DNA of 64,000 nucleotides, taken from the NCBI RefSeq assembly GCF_039537405.1, contig NZ_BAABAL010000004.1, forward strand, positions 248,001 to 312,000, written 5' to 3'. The notes beneath the pieces were generated by a model. It had not been told where the DNA came from, did not search any database, and saw only the letters and a list, made by a program, of their open reading frames with translations. The stretch comes from Allokutzneria multivorans (GTDB taxonomy: Bacteria > Actinomycetota > Actinomycetes > Mycobacteriales > Pseudonocardiaceae). This document shows positions 15,135 through 23,527 of this stretch, in pieces; the stretch's first letter is position 1, and each line of letters starts with the position of its first letter. A program made the position numbers and the translations under genes.

Positions 15135-15287
15135 AACATCATCTCAACGTGCCGGCGAGGGGGCCGCGCCCGCCAACCGGGTGGGCCGGAAGCCACGTTC
15201 GAGTGTGACGGAGTCGATGGCGTCGGCAGGGTTCGCGGTGGCATGCTCACCGTTCGGTTCGTCCGGTGTGCGAAGGGGGCTGGCAGG

Positions 15288-15698
15288 GTGATCGCGGTGT
15301 GTGCGGGCTCGTTCGACCCGGTGACCGAAGGGCACGTGGACGTGATCACGCGGGCGGCGGCGCAGTTCGAGCGAGTGATCGCGCTGGTCGCGGTGAACCC
15401 GGCCAAGGCGGGTCGCTTCGCCGTTCCCGAGCGCGTCGCGATGCTGCGCGAGAGGCTGAGCGGGCTCGACCGGGTCGTCGTCGACTCCTGGGACGGCCTG
15501 CTCGTCGACTACTGCCATCAAGCCGGAGAGTGCGTGCTGGTGCGCGGTCTGCGCACGGGAGCTGACGTCGCCGTGGAGCTGGAGCTGTCGATGATGAACT
15601 CCTCGATCGGCGGCATCGACACCGTCTTCTTGCCGACGACCGTCGGCCTCGGCCACCACTCGTCGACGGCGCTGACCGAACTCAACGCCTACCGCTAG
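15288..15698 (+). CDS. CoaD-like (phosphopantetheine adenylyltransferase) paralogue, short
   Basis: A 136-aa nucleotidyltransferase with GSFDPVTEGH (the HxGH-type site with TxGH), VAVNPAKAGRFAVPERVAML, GLLVDYCHQAGECVLVRGLR, and VELELSMMNSSIGGIDTVFL, a close match to CoaD throughout. It ends at HHSSTALTELNAYR, about 20 residues before the usual CoaD C-terminus. The GTG at 15288 is set by AAGGGGGC at 15273-15280; an upstream ATG at 15243 would add a non-homologous extension. It is divergent from the HMGL-like gene. It is either a specialised adenylyltransferase or a decaying copy; the intact active-site motifs favour the former. Confidence 0.8.
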   Translation: MIAVCAGSFDPVTEGHVDVITRAAAQFERVIALVAVNPAKAGRFAVPERVAMLRERLSGLDRVVVDSWDGLLVDYCHQAGECVLVRGLRTGADVAVELELSMMNSSIGGIDTVFLPTTVGLGHHSSTALTELNAYR

Positions 15699-16615
15699 GC
15701 GTTCGCTCGGCGCAGGCGCTCATCGGCTTGGGCACCGACCGTGTCCGAGGACGCCGTTGTGGTGCCGTGCAAGGCTTCCCAGCGAACGTCGTGCAGCGCG
15801 GGCCACAGGCTGGCCGCCCACGCGATCTCCTGCTCCCGCACGGTGAACCGGTGCCCGCGAAGTTCCTGGTACGCCACGAGGAACGCCTCCGAGCTCTCGA
15901 TCGGCGGCAGGGTCGCGGGCCCGGTCTTGGGGAACACCGCGCTCGCCGCCCCCACCAACGCGGCCTCGGGCTGCCACGCGAGGCTGTCCCAGTCGTGCAC
16001 GATCCACACCTCGCCGCCGCGCCACCGGAGGTTCTGGGCTTCGAAGTCCGCGTGGCCCAGCACGCACGGCAGATCGGCCGCGAGCAGCCGGGAGCGCACG
16101 CGCTCGGCAGCGTCGACGGCGTAGACGGGCACGGCGCTCTGGTCCTGTGAATCGAGGAAATCGATCGCGGGCCACAAACCGGAATTCCCGTGATCCCAAC
16201 GCACCCAGCGCGGGTTCGGCAGCGGAGGCGCCACCACCACGTCAGCCAGACGGCTCATCAACTGGGCGAAAACCGCCGCGTAGCGCACCGCTATCTCCGG
16301 CGAATCGCCCAGCAGCAGGTCACCGCCAGGTCGGTACTGTTCGGCGTGCACAGCCAGGTCGCCGACGCCGACGACGGGCGTCAGCGGCCGGGCACAGGGA
16401 AATCCCTGCTGTGCCAAGTGGGATTGCGCGACGAGACAGGACGCGGCTCGGCCGTCGTCCTCTCGGGCCTTCACCACGACGTCCAGCCCGTCGGCCAAAC
16501 GCAGCCCGAACACCGCCGAGATCGACCGCTCCTCGAACAGCACGCTCACCGGCGCGTTCCCCAGCTGGTCCACGCACCAGGAAGGCAGCCAGCCCGGCAG
16601 GTCGTCCATCCGCAT
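15695..16615 (-). CDS. Aminoglycoside phosphotransferase (APH)-family kinase
   Basis: A 306-aa protein-kinase-like fold. VLGHADFEAQNLRW (HxDxxxxN catalytic loop) and VHDWDSLAW (metal-binding D-x-D) are clear, and VVVKAREDDGRAASCLVAQ supplies the nucleotide-binding Lys. It could phosphorylate an antibiotic, a choline- or sugar-like alcohol, or an intermediate of the neighbouring cluster. Its 3' end overlaps the convergent CoaD-like gene by four bases. The ATG at 16615 has only a weak ribosome binding site, so the start is uncertain. Confidence 0.85.
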   Translation of the reverse strand: MRMDDLPGWLPSWCVDQLGNAPVSVLFEERSISAVFGLRLADGLDVVVKAREDDGRAASCLVAQSHLAQQGFPCARPLTPVVGVGDLAVHAEQYRPGGDLLLGDSPEIAVRYAAVFAQLMSRLADVVVAPPLPNPRWVRWDHGNSGLWPAIDFLDSQDQSAVPVYAVDAAERVRSRLLAADLPCVLGHADFEAQNLRWRGGEVWIVHDWDSLAWQPEAALVGAASAVFPKTGPATLPPIESSEAFLVAYQELRGHRFTVREQEIAWAASLWPALHDVRWEALHGTTTASSDTVGAQADERLRRANA

Positions 16616-16948
16616 GGTGACGACTGTGCCACCGGTCGCTGCATCGCCGGAAGCAAAGCGGGAAGAAACACCGGCGGAAATGCTCGCGATTTCACCTTCG
16701 CGGGCAGGTGCTGATTTTATTGACGAGACGGTAAATGATCGACAGCGACGCGTTCGTCGACAATCTTTTGAACGTCGGTCCAGAAGTGTGCTTTTCCTTT
16801 TCGGGTTTCGATCGGCCTCCGCGGCCTCCAACGCGAACCAGACGGCCCAGGCGCAGGCGCCGATCTCGTTCGGCTGACGCGGATGCGAACCGGAGGGGCC
16901 GGGCGGGGAACAGAGCCAGGGCAGACCTCGGCGGTAGGGTTCCGGCGG
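16616..16948. other. Gene-free divergent interval
   Basis: A 333-bp divergent region between the APH kinase and the SUKH-3 gene. It is slightly AT-richer than its surroundings (for example 16722-16745 and 16763-16810) and has no credible reading frame. Promoters for both genes are expected here, but I see no convincing -35/-10 pair. Confidence 0.5.
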
Positions 16949-17374
16949 GTGAACGTCGACGAGTGGTGGCCTCAGCGGGCGATCGACCTGCTGCTCGGGT
17001 CGGGGTGGTTCCCGGGGCGAGCGGCGGAGGTCTCCGGGTGGCGCGCGGAGCTGGCGGGGTGGGGCTTCGTGATGCACGAGGCGGCGGAGCGGGTGCTCAC
17101 GGAGTTCGGTGGACTGCTGATCGAAGCCGACGGCGCTGGTGTGCGCCACGGCCGCTGCACGGTCGAGGTGGACCCGACGCTCGGCACGTTCTCGCCGGCG
17201 TGGGTCGAGGGGGTCGACGCGCAGGACCTGTACCCGCTCGGCGAGGTGGACAGCGGTCACGCCGCCCTGGCGATCAGCGCGCACGGCGATGTGTTCATGT
17301 TGTGGGGCAAGGGCTTCACCCGAGTCGGACAAGGCCGTGACGCCATCGTGCGACTGACCGAAGGCGACTACTGA
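16949..17374 (+). CDS. SUKH-3-like immunity-family protein
   Basis: A 141-aa protein from the GTG at 16949 (VNVDEWWPQRAIDLLLGSGW). The N-terminal WWPQRAIDLLLGSGWFPGR and FVMHEAAERVLTEFGGLLI match SUKH-3, a branch of the SMI1/KNR4 superfamily that often neutralises nuclease toxins of polymorphic toxin systems. The later GHAALAISAHGDVFMLWG segment fits the same fold. No toxin lies next to it, so it may be an orphan immunity gene acquired for protection against competitors. Confidence 0.75.
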   Translation: MNVDEWWPQRAIDLLLGSGWFPGRAAEVSGWRAELAGWGFVMHEAAERVLTEFGGLLIEADGAGVRHGRCTVEVDPTLGTFSPAWVEGVDAQDLYPLGEVDSGHAALAISAHGDVFMLWGKGFTRVGQGRDAIVRLTEGDY

Positions 17375-17413
17375 ACCGCTGCGGGCTACCGGACCGGCTC
17401 CCCCTCCTGCGGC

Positions 17414-17530
17414 TCAGGAGAACGCGGAGGCGCGGGCGATCGTGTGGATTGTGGTGTTCTGCTCACGGCGCAGCAGTGCCTGCTGCCAGGTCCTGCCGTC
17501 CTCGTCGCCGACCACGAAGATCTGGCTCAT
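17414..17530 (-). CDS. Possible 38-aa protein
   Basis: A short reading frame (MSQIFVVGDEDGRTWQQALL...) 17 bp downstream of the AMIN-like lipoprotein gene. Codon bias is weaker than in flanking genes, and no ribosome binding site of quality precedes the ATG at 17530. It may be the remnant of a longer protein or a real small gene. Confidence 0.3.
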   Translation of the reverse strand: MSQIFVVGDEDGRTWQQALLRREQNTTIHTIARASAFS

Positions 17531-17547
17531 CACGTCAGTGGTCGAGC

Positions 17548-18108
17548 TCAGTGGTCGAGGTCGAGGATGACCCGCGTCGGCCCGGTGAGCACCGAGACGC
17601 GTGGGGGAGTGCGCCGGTTCAGCCCGATGCCGAAGCTGAGGTCGGCTTCGAAGTCCCCGGCCTGCGCGACCTCCTGGACGACGGCCAGCGCAGGGGTGAG
17701 CCTGCGGGGGCCGTCGTAGCGCAGCGCCCTGGCCGGATCGGTGACCTGGAACGAGTTGTCGGTTGTCGCGCCGTGCAGGGTGAGCTGGAGGAAAGCCTTG
17801 CCCTGCAATGGGACGGGCGCTCCCGAGCCGTCTTGGGTGACCCGGTCGACAAAGGAGTGGTCGTAGGTGGGCGGCGTGCCGTTGAACTCGAACACGATGC
17901 GGTCGTGGCCGGGGTGCGAGCCGACGCGGACCGAGGAGAGCACCGCCGCGCCCTCGGGAGCGGCGACCGTGCTGGGCGAGGACGGAGCGGCGGTGCTCGC
18001 CGTCGACGCCGCCGGGGTCGGAGCGGGGGTCGGAGCCGGTGGTGCCTGCTGGGTGCAGCCAGCCACGACCGTCAGGACCACGAGGCACGTGAGCGTTCGG
18101 CGCCGCAT
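17548..18108 (-). CDS. AMIN-like domain lipoprotein
   Basis: A 186-aa lipoprotein. The N-terminus MRRRTLTCLVVLTVVAGC ends in a lipobox (VVAGC) and is followed by a Pro/Ala/Thr/Ser linker to about residue 50. The globular part (VRVGSHPGHDRIVFEFNG near 62, RVSVLTGPTRVILDLDH at the end) matches the AMIN-like domain of actinobacterial lipoproteins, thought to bind the cell wall. The start is taken at 18108 to give a proper lipoprotein signal. It is divergent from a secreted peptidase. Confidence 0.8.
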   Translation of the reverse strand: MRRRTLTCLVVLTVVAGCTQQAPPAPTPAPTPAASTASTAAPSSPSTVAAPEGAAVLSSVRVGSHPGHDRIVFEFNGTPPTYDHSFVDRVTQDGSGAPVPLQGKAFLQLTLHGATTDNSFQVTDPARALRYDGPRRLTPALAVVQEVAQAGDFEADLSFGIGLNRRTPPRVSVLTGPTRVILDLDH

Positions 18109-18309
18109 GCGGTTCTCCCTTCCTCGGCTTGCCACAGTGGATATCGGGTCTGCGCGGAAACAGTTACGTAGCTCTTTTCGGGTACGGGAACGCGAGTACC
18201 CAGACGTCGGTGTGCTGGAACATTCGGGCGCAAGTCCCCGTTTTTGCGGACGCGTCTGAACAGGTGCGTCCTGTTAGCCTCCGCGAATCTGTCTGGGGAA
18301 GGTGTGTTG

Positions 18310-19749
18310 GTGGGAAAGCGGTTCCTGTCGTTGGCGATCGCGGTCGCCGTCTCGTCGTCCCTCTGCGCGCCCGTCGCCGTGGCCGCCGCGCCGATCACCT
18401 GGACCGAGTGCGGAACGGAGTTCAAGGGCGAGTGCGCCGAACTCGCGGTGCCGATCGACTGGGCGAAGCCGGGCGGCGAGAAGTTCGGCCTGGCGATCGG
18501 CCGGTTGCCCGCGCTGAATCCGAGCAAGCGCATCGGTGTCCTGTTCGCCGGGCCCGGTGGTCCTGGGCTCTCCGGGATCGACCGGTACGTCATCGGGCGC
18601 CGCATTCCCGACGACAGCCCGCTGCGCCAGTACTTCGACATCGTGAGCTTCGACCCGCGCGGTGTCTCGCGCAGCCACGAGATCCGGTGCAGCGCGGAGT
18701 TGCTGAACGAGCCGCGGTGGGAAGTTCCGAAGAACGAGGCGCAGTTCCAGAGGCTCAAGGACATCAACGCCGCGCTCGCCGCGGACTGCCGCAAGCACAC
18801 GGGGCCGCTGTTCGACCACGTCGACACGGTCAGCGCGGTCCGCGACATCGACGCGGTGCGCGCCGCGCTCGGTGAGGAGCGGATCTCCTTCTACGGCTCC
18901 TCCTACGGCACGATGCTCGGCCAGCAGTACGCCGAGCTGTTCCCCCGCAGGCTTCGGGCGAGCGTGCTGGACTCCAACGTGGACCACAGCATTTCCTCGG
19001 CCTACGAGTACCTGCGGACCACTGCCGAGGAGTTGGAGCGTTCGCTCGGCGAGTTCGCTGGCTGGTGCGCTCGCACTGCCGCGTGCGCGCTGCACGGGCG
19101 GGACGTGGTGGCTGTCTGGGACGGGCTGCACGCCAGGGCGGTGGCGGGGAAGCTGCTCGACCCGGACAACGGCCAGCAGGTCAGGCCGGAGCCGTTGCGC
19201 GGCAACCTGGACGCGTGGATGTACACGCCGTCCCGCGACTGGTCCAAGCTGGCCACCTACCTCGCGAAGCTGGACGGAGCGGCGGGGACCCGCGTGGCGG
19301 CCCCGGCCGCGGAGACCAGGCAGTACAGCCACCATGCGATCTGGTGCTCCGATTTCCGTTGGGATGTCAGCGGTTTCGCCGAGTTCGACGCGCACCTGAA
19401 GCGAGTGGAGCGCGAGGTCGCGCCGCACGCAAAGCTGTCGCCGTTCTGGACGGACGTGGGCTGGTGCCTCGGCTGGACCGGGCCGGTGAACAACCCGCAG
19501 CACAAGCTGAAGGTCAAGGACGTTCCCGCGATCCTGATGACCACCTCGCGCTTCGACGTGGCCGCGCCGCTGTCGTGGAACCAGGCGGTGCACCGGCAGA
19601 TCCCCGGCTCGGTGCTGGTGCAGTACGACGGCGCCGGGCACGGTCAGCGCGTCAACAGCAAGTGCGCGCTGAAGCACATCACCGACTACCTGATCACGCT
19701 GGCGACACCACCGCCGAACACGCACTGCCCGGCCGAGTATCCGGAATGA
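18310..19749 (+). CDS. Secreted alpha/beta-hydrolase, tripeptidyl-aminopeptidase family
   Basis: A 479-aa exported hydrolase from the GTG at 18310, placed by GGGGAAGG at 18295-18302. A signal peptide (to about VAVAA-API) is followed by the alpha/beta-hydrolase core: GVLFAGPGGPGLSG is the oxyanion loop, ISFYGSSYGTMLGQQYAELF holds the nucleophile Ser, and the C-terminal TAP-like domain carries TTSRFDVAAPLSW (Asp) and YDGAGHGQRVNSKCA (His). Members remove N-terminal peptides outside the cell. Confidence 0.9.
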   Translation: MGKRFLSLAIAVAVSSSLCAPVAVAAAPITWTECGTEFKGECAELAVPIDWAKPGGEKFGLAIGRLPALNPSKRIGVLFAGPGGPGLSGIDRYVIGRRIPDDSPLRQYFDIVSFDPRGVSRSHEIRCSAELLNEPRWEVPKNEAQFQRLKDINAALAADCRKHTGPLFDHVDTVSAVRDIDAVRAALGEERISFYGSSYGTMLGQQYAELFPRRLRASVLDSNVDHSISSAYEYLRTTAEELERSLGEFAGWCARTAACALHGRDVVAVWDGLHARAVAGKLLDPDNGQQVRPEPLRGNLDAWMYTPSRDWSKLATYLAKLDGAAGTRVAAPAAETRQYSHHAIWCSDFRWDVSGFAEFDAHLKRVEREVAPHAKLSPFWTDVGWCLGWTGPVNNPQHKLKVKDVPAILMTTSRFDVAAPLSWNQAVHRQIPGSVLVQYDGAGHGQRVNSKCALKHITDYLITLATPPPNTHCPAEYPE

Positions 19750-19756
19750 TGTGGGC

Positions 19757-20269
19757 ATGGAACCAGATCGCCGGGTGCGACAGAGAAATGATGACGACCT
19801 CGAAGAATGTGCGCGGCTGCTCGCCGATGTCCACCACGAGGACGGCTATCCGGTGAACTGGCCCGAGCGGCCCGGCGAGTGGTTGTCGCCGGAGTCGTTG
19901 TTGCGGGCGTGGGTCGCGGAGCTGGACGGAGGCGTCGTCGGCCACGTCGGGCTGTCCCGCCGTGGTGAGGGAGATCTTGCGCCCGGCCTGTGGAGCGAGC
20001 GCAGCGGGCAGAGCCCCGACGAGACCGCAGTGCTCAACCGACTGTTCGTCACTCCGCGCGCCCGAGGGCATGGCATCGGTGCGCTGCTGATCGAGCGCGC
20101 TGTCGCGGAGGCACGAGAGCGCGGCGTCCACCCGGTGCTCGACGTCGTGGCCTCCGACACGGCGGCGGCGGCCCTGTACGAGCGGCTGGGCTGGGTGCAC
20201 ATGGCCACCGTCGAGCAGCGGTGGAGCCCGTCGCAGGTGGTGACCGTTCGCTGTTACGCGGCGCCGTGA
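19757..20269 (+). CDS. GNAT-family N-acetyltransferase
   Basis: A 170-aa single-domain acetyltransferase. LNRLFVTPRARGHGIGALLIERAVAEA is motif A with the R-x-x-G-x-G acetyl-CoA loop (RGHGIG), and AAALYERLGW is motif B. The ATG at 19757 is chosen over the GTG at 19751. It begins 7 bp after the secreted hydrolase. The target could be a small amine or a protein terminus. Confidence 0.88.
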   Translation: MEPDRRVRQRNDDDLEECARLLADVHHEDGYPVNWPERPGEWLSPESLLRAWVAELDGGVVGHVGLSRRGEGDLAPGLWSERSGQSPDETAVLNRLFVTPRARGHGIGALLIERAVAEARERGVHPVLDVVASDTAAAALYERLGWVHMATVEQRWSPSQVVTVRCYAAP

Positions 20270-20276
20270 CGCGCGC

Positions 20277-20753
20277 TCAGTTCAGCACCACCAAAGCCAG
20301 GTTCAGGGCCGTGGCGAACAGAATCCAAGCCAGGTAAGGGATCTGGAGCAGCGCGGCGGCTCGGGAGCGCCGGGCGAAAAGCCAGATGCACGCCACCACC
20401 GCGATGTCGAGCGCGATGATGTCGACGAGTGCGGCCGTGCGCAGCCCGGAGCCGAAGAACAGCGGGCTCCACGCGGCGTTGAGCACGAGGCCGACGGCGT
20501 AGGTGATCAGCCCGGCTCGGGTTCCTCCGCTGCGCCAGTAGAGCCAACCGGACACCGCGAGCATCACGTACAGGACTGTCCACATAGGACCGAAAAGCCA
20601 TGGCGGGGGAGCCCAGCCGGGTTGGCGGAGCGCCGTGTAGGTCCCCGCCGCGTCTCCGGTCGCCGTCGCGCCCACGACGGCGACCACGGCGACGGCGGCG
20701 CCGAAAACCGCCAGCGCGACAGGTGATGAGGGAGTTCGGACAGCCATCGACAT
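20277..20753 (-). CDS. TspO/MBR-family membrane protein
   Basis: A 158-aa protein with five predicted transmembrane helices and the TspO signature: YTALRQPGWAPPPWLFGPMW, VLYVMLAVSGWLYW, LVLNAAWSPLFFG and WILFATALNLALV. The tryptophan- and proline-rich first loop (PGWAPPPWLF) is the porphyrin/cholesterol-binding region. TspO handles tetrapyrroles and stress signalling. The ATG at 20747 (MAVRTP) is an alternative start. A MITE copy lies 48 bp upstream. Confidence 0.92.
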   Translation of the reverse strand: MSMAVRTPSSPVALAVFGAAVAVVAVVGATATGDAAGTYTALRQPGWAPPPWLFGPMWTVLYVMLAVSGWLYWRSGGTRAGLITYAVGLVLNAAWSPLFFGSGLRTAALVDIIALDIAVVACIWLFARRSRAAALLQIPYLAWILFATALNLALVVLN

Positions 20754-20800
20754 GACTCGCGCCTCTCGCTTGACCGTGAGCAGTACGAAACGGGAGGCCG

Positions 20801-20926
20801 CTAGGCCCTGCCTTGTAAGCCATCAGGTTCGCCGGTCTTCAAGACCACCCAACCCCCGCCCCCACCGTCTCAAACGACAACAAACCCCGCAACACACAGC
20901 GCAACCACCTACAGGACAAGCTCTAG
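20801..20926. mobile_element. IS5-like MITE, copy B (complete)
   Basis: About 118 bp bounded by CTAG (20801-20804 and 20923-20926), a likely target duplication. The left end reads GCCCTGCCTTGTAAGCC; the right end, reverse-complemented, reads GCTTGTCCTGTAGGTGG, giving imperfect terminal inverted repeats. Inside are GGTCTTCAAGACC (20834-20846) and ACCCAACCCCC. It shares both ends with copy C. Insertion at CTAG-type sites is typical of the IS5 family. Confidence 0.6.
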
Positions 20927-21816
20927 GTGAGGGGCTTGCCGCCGGTGACGGCCATGACATCGCCGGTGACGTAGCTGGACTCCTGGGAGGCGAAGAACAC
21001 GAAGGGAGCGGCCAGCTCCGCGGGTTGCGCGGCGCGGCCGAGCGGGGTGTTGGCGCCGAAGGAGTCGACCTTCTCCTCAGGCATGGTGGCGGGGATGAGC
21101 GGTGTCCACACCGGTCCGGGCGCCACCGAGTTGACGCGAATCCCCTTGTCCGCCAAGTCCTGCGCGAGCCCCTTGGTGAAGGTGACGATGCCGCCCTTGG
21201 TCGTGGCGTAGTCCAGGAGCTCGGGCGAGGGCTGTGCCGCCTGGATCGAGGAAGTGTTGATGATGCTCGAACCCGGGCGCATGTGCGGGACGGCCGCCTT
21301 GCACAGCCAGAACAGGGCGTAGAGGTTGGTCTTGATCACCCGGTCGAACTGCTCTGTGGAGATGCCGAGGATGCCTTCGTCCTGCGACATCTGGTAGGCG
21401 GCGTTGTTCACCAGCACGTCGATCCGCCCGAACTCCGAGACCGCGCGCTCGACGATCGCCGCGCAGTGCTCCTCCGAGCGGATGTCGCCGGGCACGCAGA
21501 TCACCGATCGTCCCGCCTCCCGCACGAGCTCGGCGGTGCGCTCGGCGTCCTGCTGCTCCTGCTCCAGGTAGGACAGGAGCACGTCGGCTCCCTCCCTGGC
21601 GAAGGCGAGCGCGACGGCGCGACCGATGCCGGAATCACCTCCGGTGATCACGGCCTTGCGCCCTTCGAGGCGGCCGGAACCGCGATAGGTGTCTTCGCCG
21701 TGGTCGGGCTCGGGCGACATCCCGCCGCCGGAGCCGGGGTGCTCCTGCGCGTGCCCGGTCTGCTGGTCCGGTGTCGGGTACTGGGTCCGAGGGTCTTCAG
21801 CCATGCGCTCTCCCAC
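20923..21816 (-). CDS. Short-chain dehydrogenase/reductase (YghA-like)
   Basis: A 297-aa SDR with an N-terminal extension rich in Gln, His and Gly (about 45 residues), then the Rossmann NAD(P) motif VITGGDSGIGRAVALAFARE, VNNAAYQ, the catalytic INTSSIQAAQ...YATTKGG (Ser, Tyr-x-x-x-Lys) and VAPGPVWTPLIP. The extension followed by GRLEGRKAVITGGDSGIG is typical of YghA-type aldehyde reductases. It is 3 bp from an SRPBCC gene and probably in one operon with it. Copy B of the MITE ends at its 3' end and overlaps its stop region. Confidence 0.93.
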   Translation of the reverse strand: MGERMAEDPRTQYPTPDQQTGHAQEHPGSGGGMSPEPDHGEDTYRGSGRLEGRKAVITGGDSGIGRAVALAFAREGADVLLSYLEQEQQDAERTAELVREAGRSVICVPGDIRSEEHCAAIVERAVSEFGRIDVLVNNAAYQMSQDEGILGISTEQFDRVIKTNLYALFWLCKAAVPHMRPGSSIINTSSIQAAQPSPELLDYATTKGGIVTFTKGLAQDLADKGIRVNSVAPGPVWTPLIPATMPEEKVDSFGANTPLGRAAQPAELAAPFVFFASQESSYVTGDVMAVTGGKPLT

Positions 21817-21819
21817 CTC

Positions 21820-22281
21820 TCAGCTGCCGGGGCGTTCGACGTCGCCGCGCCACGCGCCCGTCTCGGCGCCGACGCGCTCGATGAACTCCTTGAAACGCCG
21901 TAGATCACCCTTCACCTGCACGTCGAGCAGGCCGAGCTTGTCCGCCGCGTGCTCGGCGAAGCCAGCGGGGTCGATGTCCATCTGCGCGGTGACCCGGGTC
22001 GCGGTGTCGCTGAGGCGGTGGAAGGTGATCACGCCCGCGTGGGTCGGGCCGGAGTCCGACCGCCACGCGACCCGTTCGTCGGGGTGCTGCTCGGTGATCG
22101 TGGCGTCGAACTCCCGCCACACCCCGCCGATCTCGGTGGTCCAGTGCGTGCGGGTGTCGTCGAGCTGGCGCACCTCGCGCACGCCGTCCATGAACTCGGG
22201 GAAGGACTCGAACTGCGTCCACTGGTTGTAGACCCTCGACACAGGGGCCTCGACGTCGACGGACTTGGTGATGGTGCCCAC
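21820..22281 (-). CDS. SRPBCC-family protein (polyketide cyclase/dehydrase-like)
   Basis: A 153-aa START-like protein beginning MGTITKSVDVEAPVSRVYNQW, a pattern of the SRPBCC branch annotated as cyclase/dehydrase or membrane-protective proteins. FESFPEFMDGVREVRQLDD and ERVAWRSDSGPTHAGVITF are the other landmarks. These bind hydrophobic ligands in an internal cavity. It lies 3 bp upstream of the short-chain dehydrogenase gene. Confidence 0.88.
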   Translation of the reverse strand: MGTITKSVDVEAPVSRVYNQWTQFESFPEFMDGVREVRQLDDTRTHWTTEIGGVWREFDATITEQHPDERVAWRSDSGPTHAGVITFHRLSDTATRVTAQMDIDPAGFAEHAADKLGLLDVQVKGDLRRFKEFIERVGAETGAWRGDVERPGS

Positions 22282-22363
22282 TGGTCCTGCTCCTTGCCGC
22301 GAGGTCGTTCCGGGCGTTCGGTCAGGCGTGGTGTACCCGTGACCGACCGGCGCAACCCTCGGT

Positions 22364-22801
22364 TCACCGGCGCGCGGTCCGGCCCCCGACCGCGAGCAGG
22401 ACGCCGATCGTGGTCAGGATGAGTGTTCCAGTGCTGAAGCTGCCCAGCAGTCCGATGAGGACCGCCCACGCGGCGACGCCGAGGCCCACCCAGCTTGGCA
22501 CGACCTCGCCGCGCCGGGTCACCCAGATCACGAGCGCGCCGAGCAGGAGCAACGGCACGCCGAAGCTGCCGACGCTGAACCAGAACGCCTCCGCCAGCGC
22601 GAGTCGCTCCGGCGGCGGGTCGAGCGTGAGCGTGCCGAAGAAGCCCTCCGCGAAGATCTGCGACCAGGCCGTCGAGCGCATCAGTCCGGCGACGATGGTG
22701 TGGAAGAGGCCGCCGCACACGGCGAGGACCCCGCCCCACGCCGAGACCGAGCGCCACCATGCGCGCGTGGTCGTTCTCCTGGACTGCACTTCACTCGTCA
22801 T
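22364..22801 (-). CDS. Four-helix membrane protein, DUF6463-like
   Basis: A 145-aa protein with about four hydrophobic segments (WGGVLAVCGGLFHTIVAGLM, FWFSVGSFGVPLLLLGALVI, VGLGVAAWAVLIGLLGSF, TLILTTIGVLLAVGG). The GG-x-FH motif in the first helix recalls the DUF6463 family, whose function is unknown. It may be co-transcribed with the SRPBCC and dehydrogenase genes downstream. Confidence 0.7.
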   Translation of the reverse strand: MTSEVQSRRTTTRAWWRSVSAWGGVLAVCGGLFHTIVAGLMRSTAWSQIFAEGFFGTLTLDPPPERLALAEAFWFSVGSFGVPLLLLGALVIWVTRRGEVVPSWVGLGVAAWAVLIGLLGSFSTGTLILTTIGVLLAVGGRTARR

Positions 22802-22882
22802 GCCGCCAGCCTGCGCACCCGCCGAGCGCCGGTCCTCGCCACAAGGTCTGCACCCCCTCAGCAGAAGGGATGAGACAGGGCC

Positions 22883-23527
22883 CTAGCTCGGGCGGACGAG
22901 TCCGTTCTCGTAGGCGAAGATCACGGCCTGCACCCGGTCGCGGACTTCGAGCTTGGCCAGCACGTGGCCGACGTGGGTCTTCACTGTCGCCTCGGACAGG
23001 AACAGCCGCTGCGCGATCTCGGCGTTGGAGAGCCCCTGGGCGATCTCCATCAGCACGTCGCGCTCCCGCGCGGTCAGCCGCTGCACCAGCGGGGAGGCCG
23101 CGCGTGCGCCCGCGAGCTGCTCCAGCATGCGGCGGGTCGTGGAGGGCGCGAGCACGGCGTCACCGGCGTGCACGGCGCGGATGGCGTGCAGCACCTCGGC
23201 GGCCGAAGCCTCCTTGAGCAGGAAGCCGCTCGCGCCCGCGCGCAGTCCGGCCACGGCGTACTCGTCGAGGTCGAAGGTGGTCAACAGGATCACCTTGGGC
23301 GCGTTCTCGCGCGCGGTGACCAGGCCGGTGGCTTCGACGCCGTTCATGCGCGGCATCTGCACGTCCATCAGCACGACGTCAACGGGCGTCTCGTTGAGCT
23401 TCGCGACCGCGTCCACTCCGTCGACGGCTTGCACGACGATCTGGATGTCGTCGGTGGCGTCGACCACCATGGCCAGGCCGACGCGGATCAGCTCCTGGTC
23501 GTCGACGAGGGCAACTCTGATCGTCAT
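22883..23527 (-). CDS. NarL/FixJ-family response regulator
   Basis: A 214-aa regulator. The receiver domain has the acidic pocket VDDQELIRVGL, the phospho-acceptor Asp in VVLMDVQMPRMNG, Thr in ILLTTFDLDEY and the conserved Lys in FLLKEAS. A LuxR-type helix-turn-helix ends the protein (LTARERDVLMEIAQGLSNAE, LFLSEATVKTHVGHVLAKL). It overlaps the upstream sensor kinase by four bases (ATGA), so the pair is one two-component system. Its target genes are unknown; the downstream membrane protein and dehydrogenase operon is one candidate. Confidence 0.95.
   Translation of the reverse strand: MTIRVALVDDQELIRVGLAMVVDATDDIQIVVQAVDGVDAVAKLNETPVDVVLMDVQMPRMNGVEATGLVTARENAPKVILLTTFDLDEYAVAGLRAGASGFLLKEASAAEVLHAIRAVHAGDAVLAPSTTRRMLEQLAGARAASPLVQRLTARERDVLMEIAQGLSNAEIAQRLFLSEATVKTHVGHVLAKLEVRDRVQAVIFAYENGLVRPS

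Noticed and set aside
13908..15698. Long plus-strand frame opposite the HMGL-like gene
   Set aside because: Arg/His-rich shadow of the true minus-strand gene; only the last 136 codons (CoaD-like) are real.
18221..18247. GGAAC-N16-CCGT resembling an ECF sigma promoter
   Set aside because: Too short and degenerate to call at this GC content without expression data.
20752..21903. Plus-strand frame of 383 codons opposite the dehydrogenase
   Set aside because: Shadow frame created by GC3 bias; it begins in the MITE and has no start signal.
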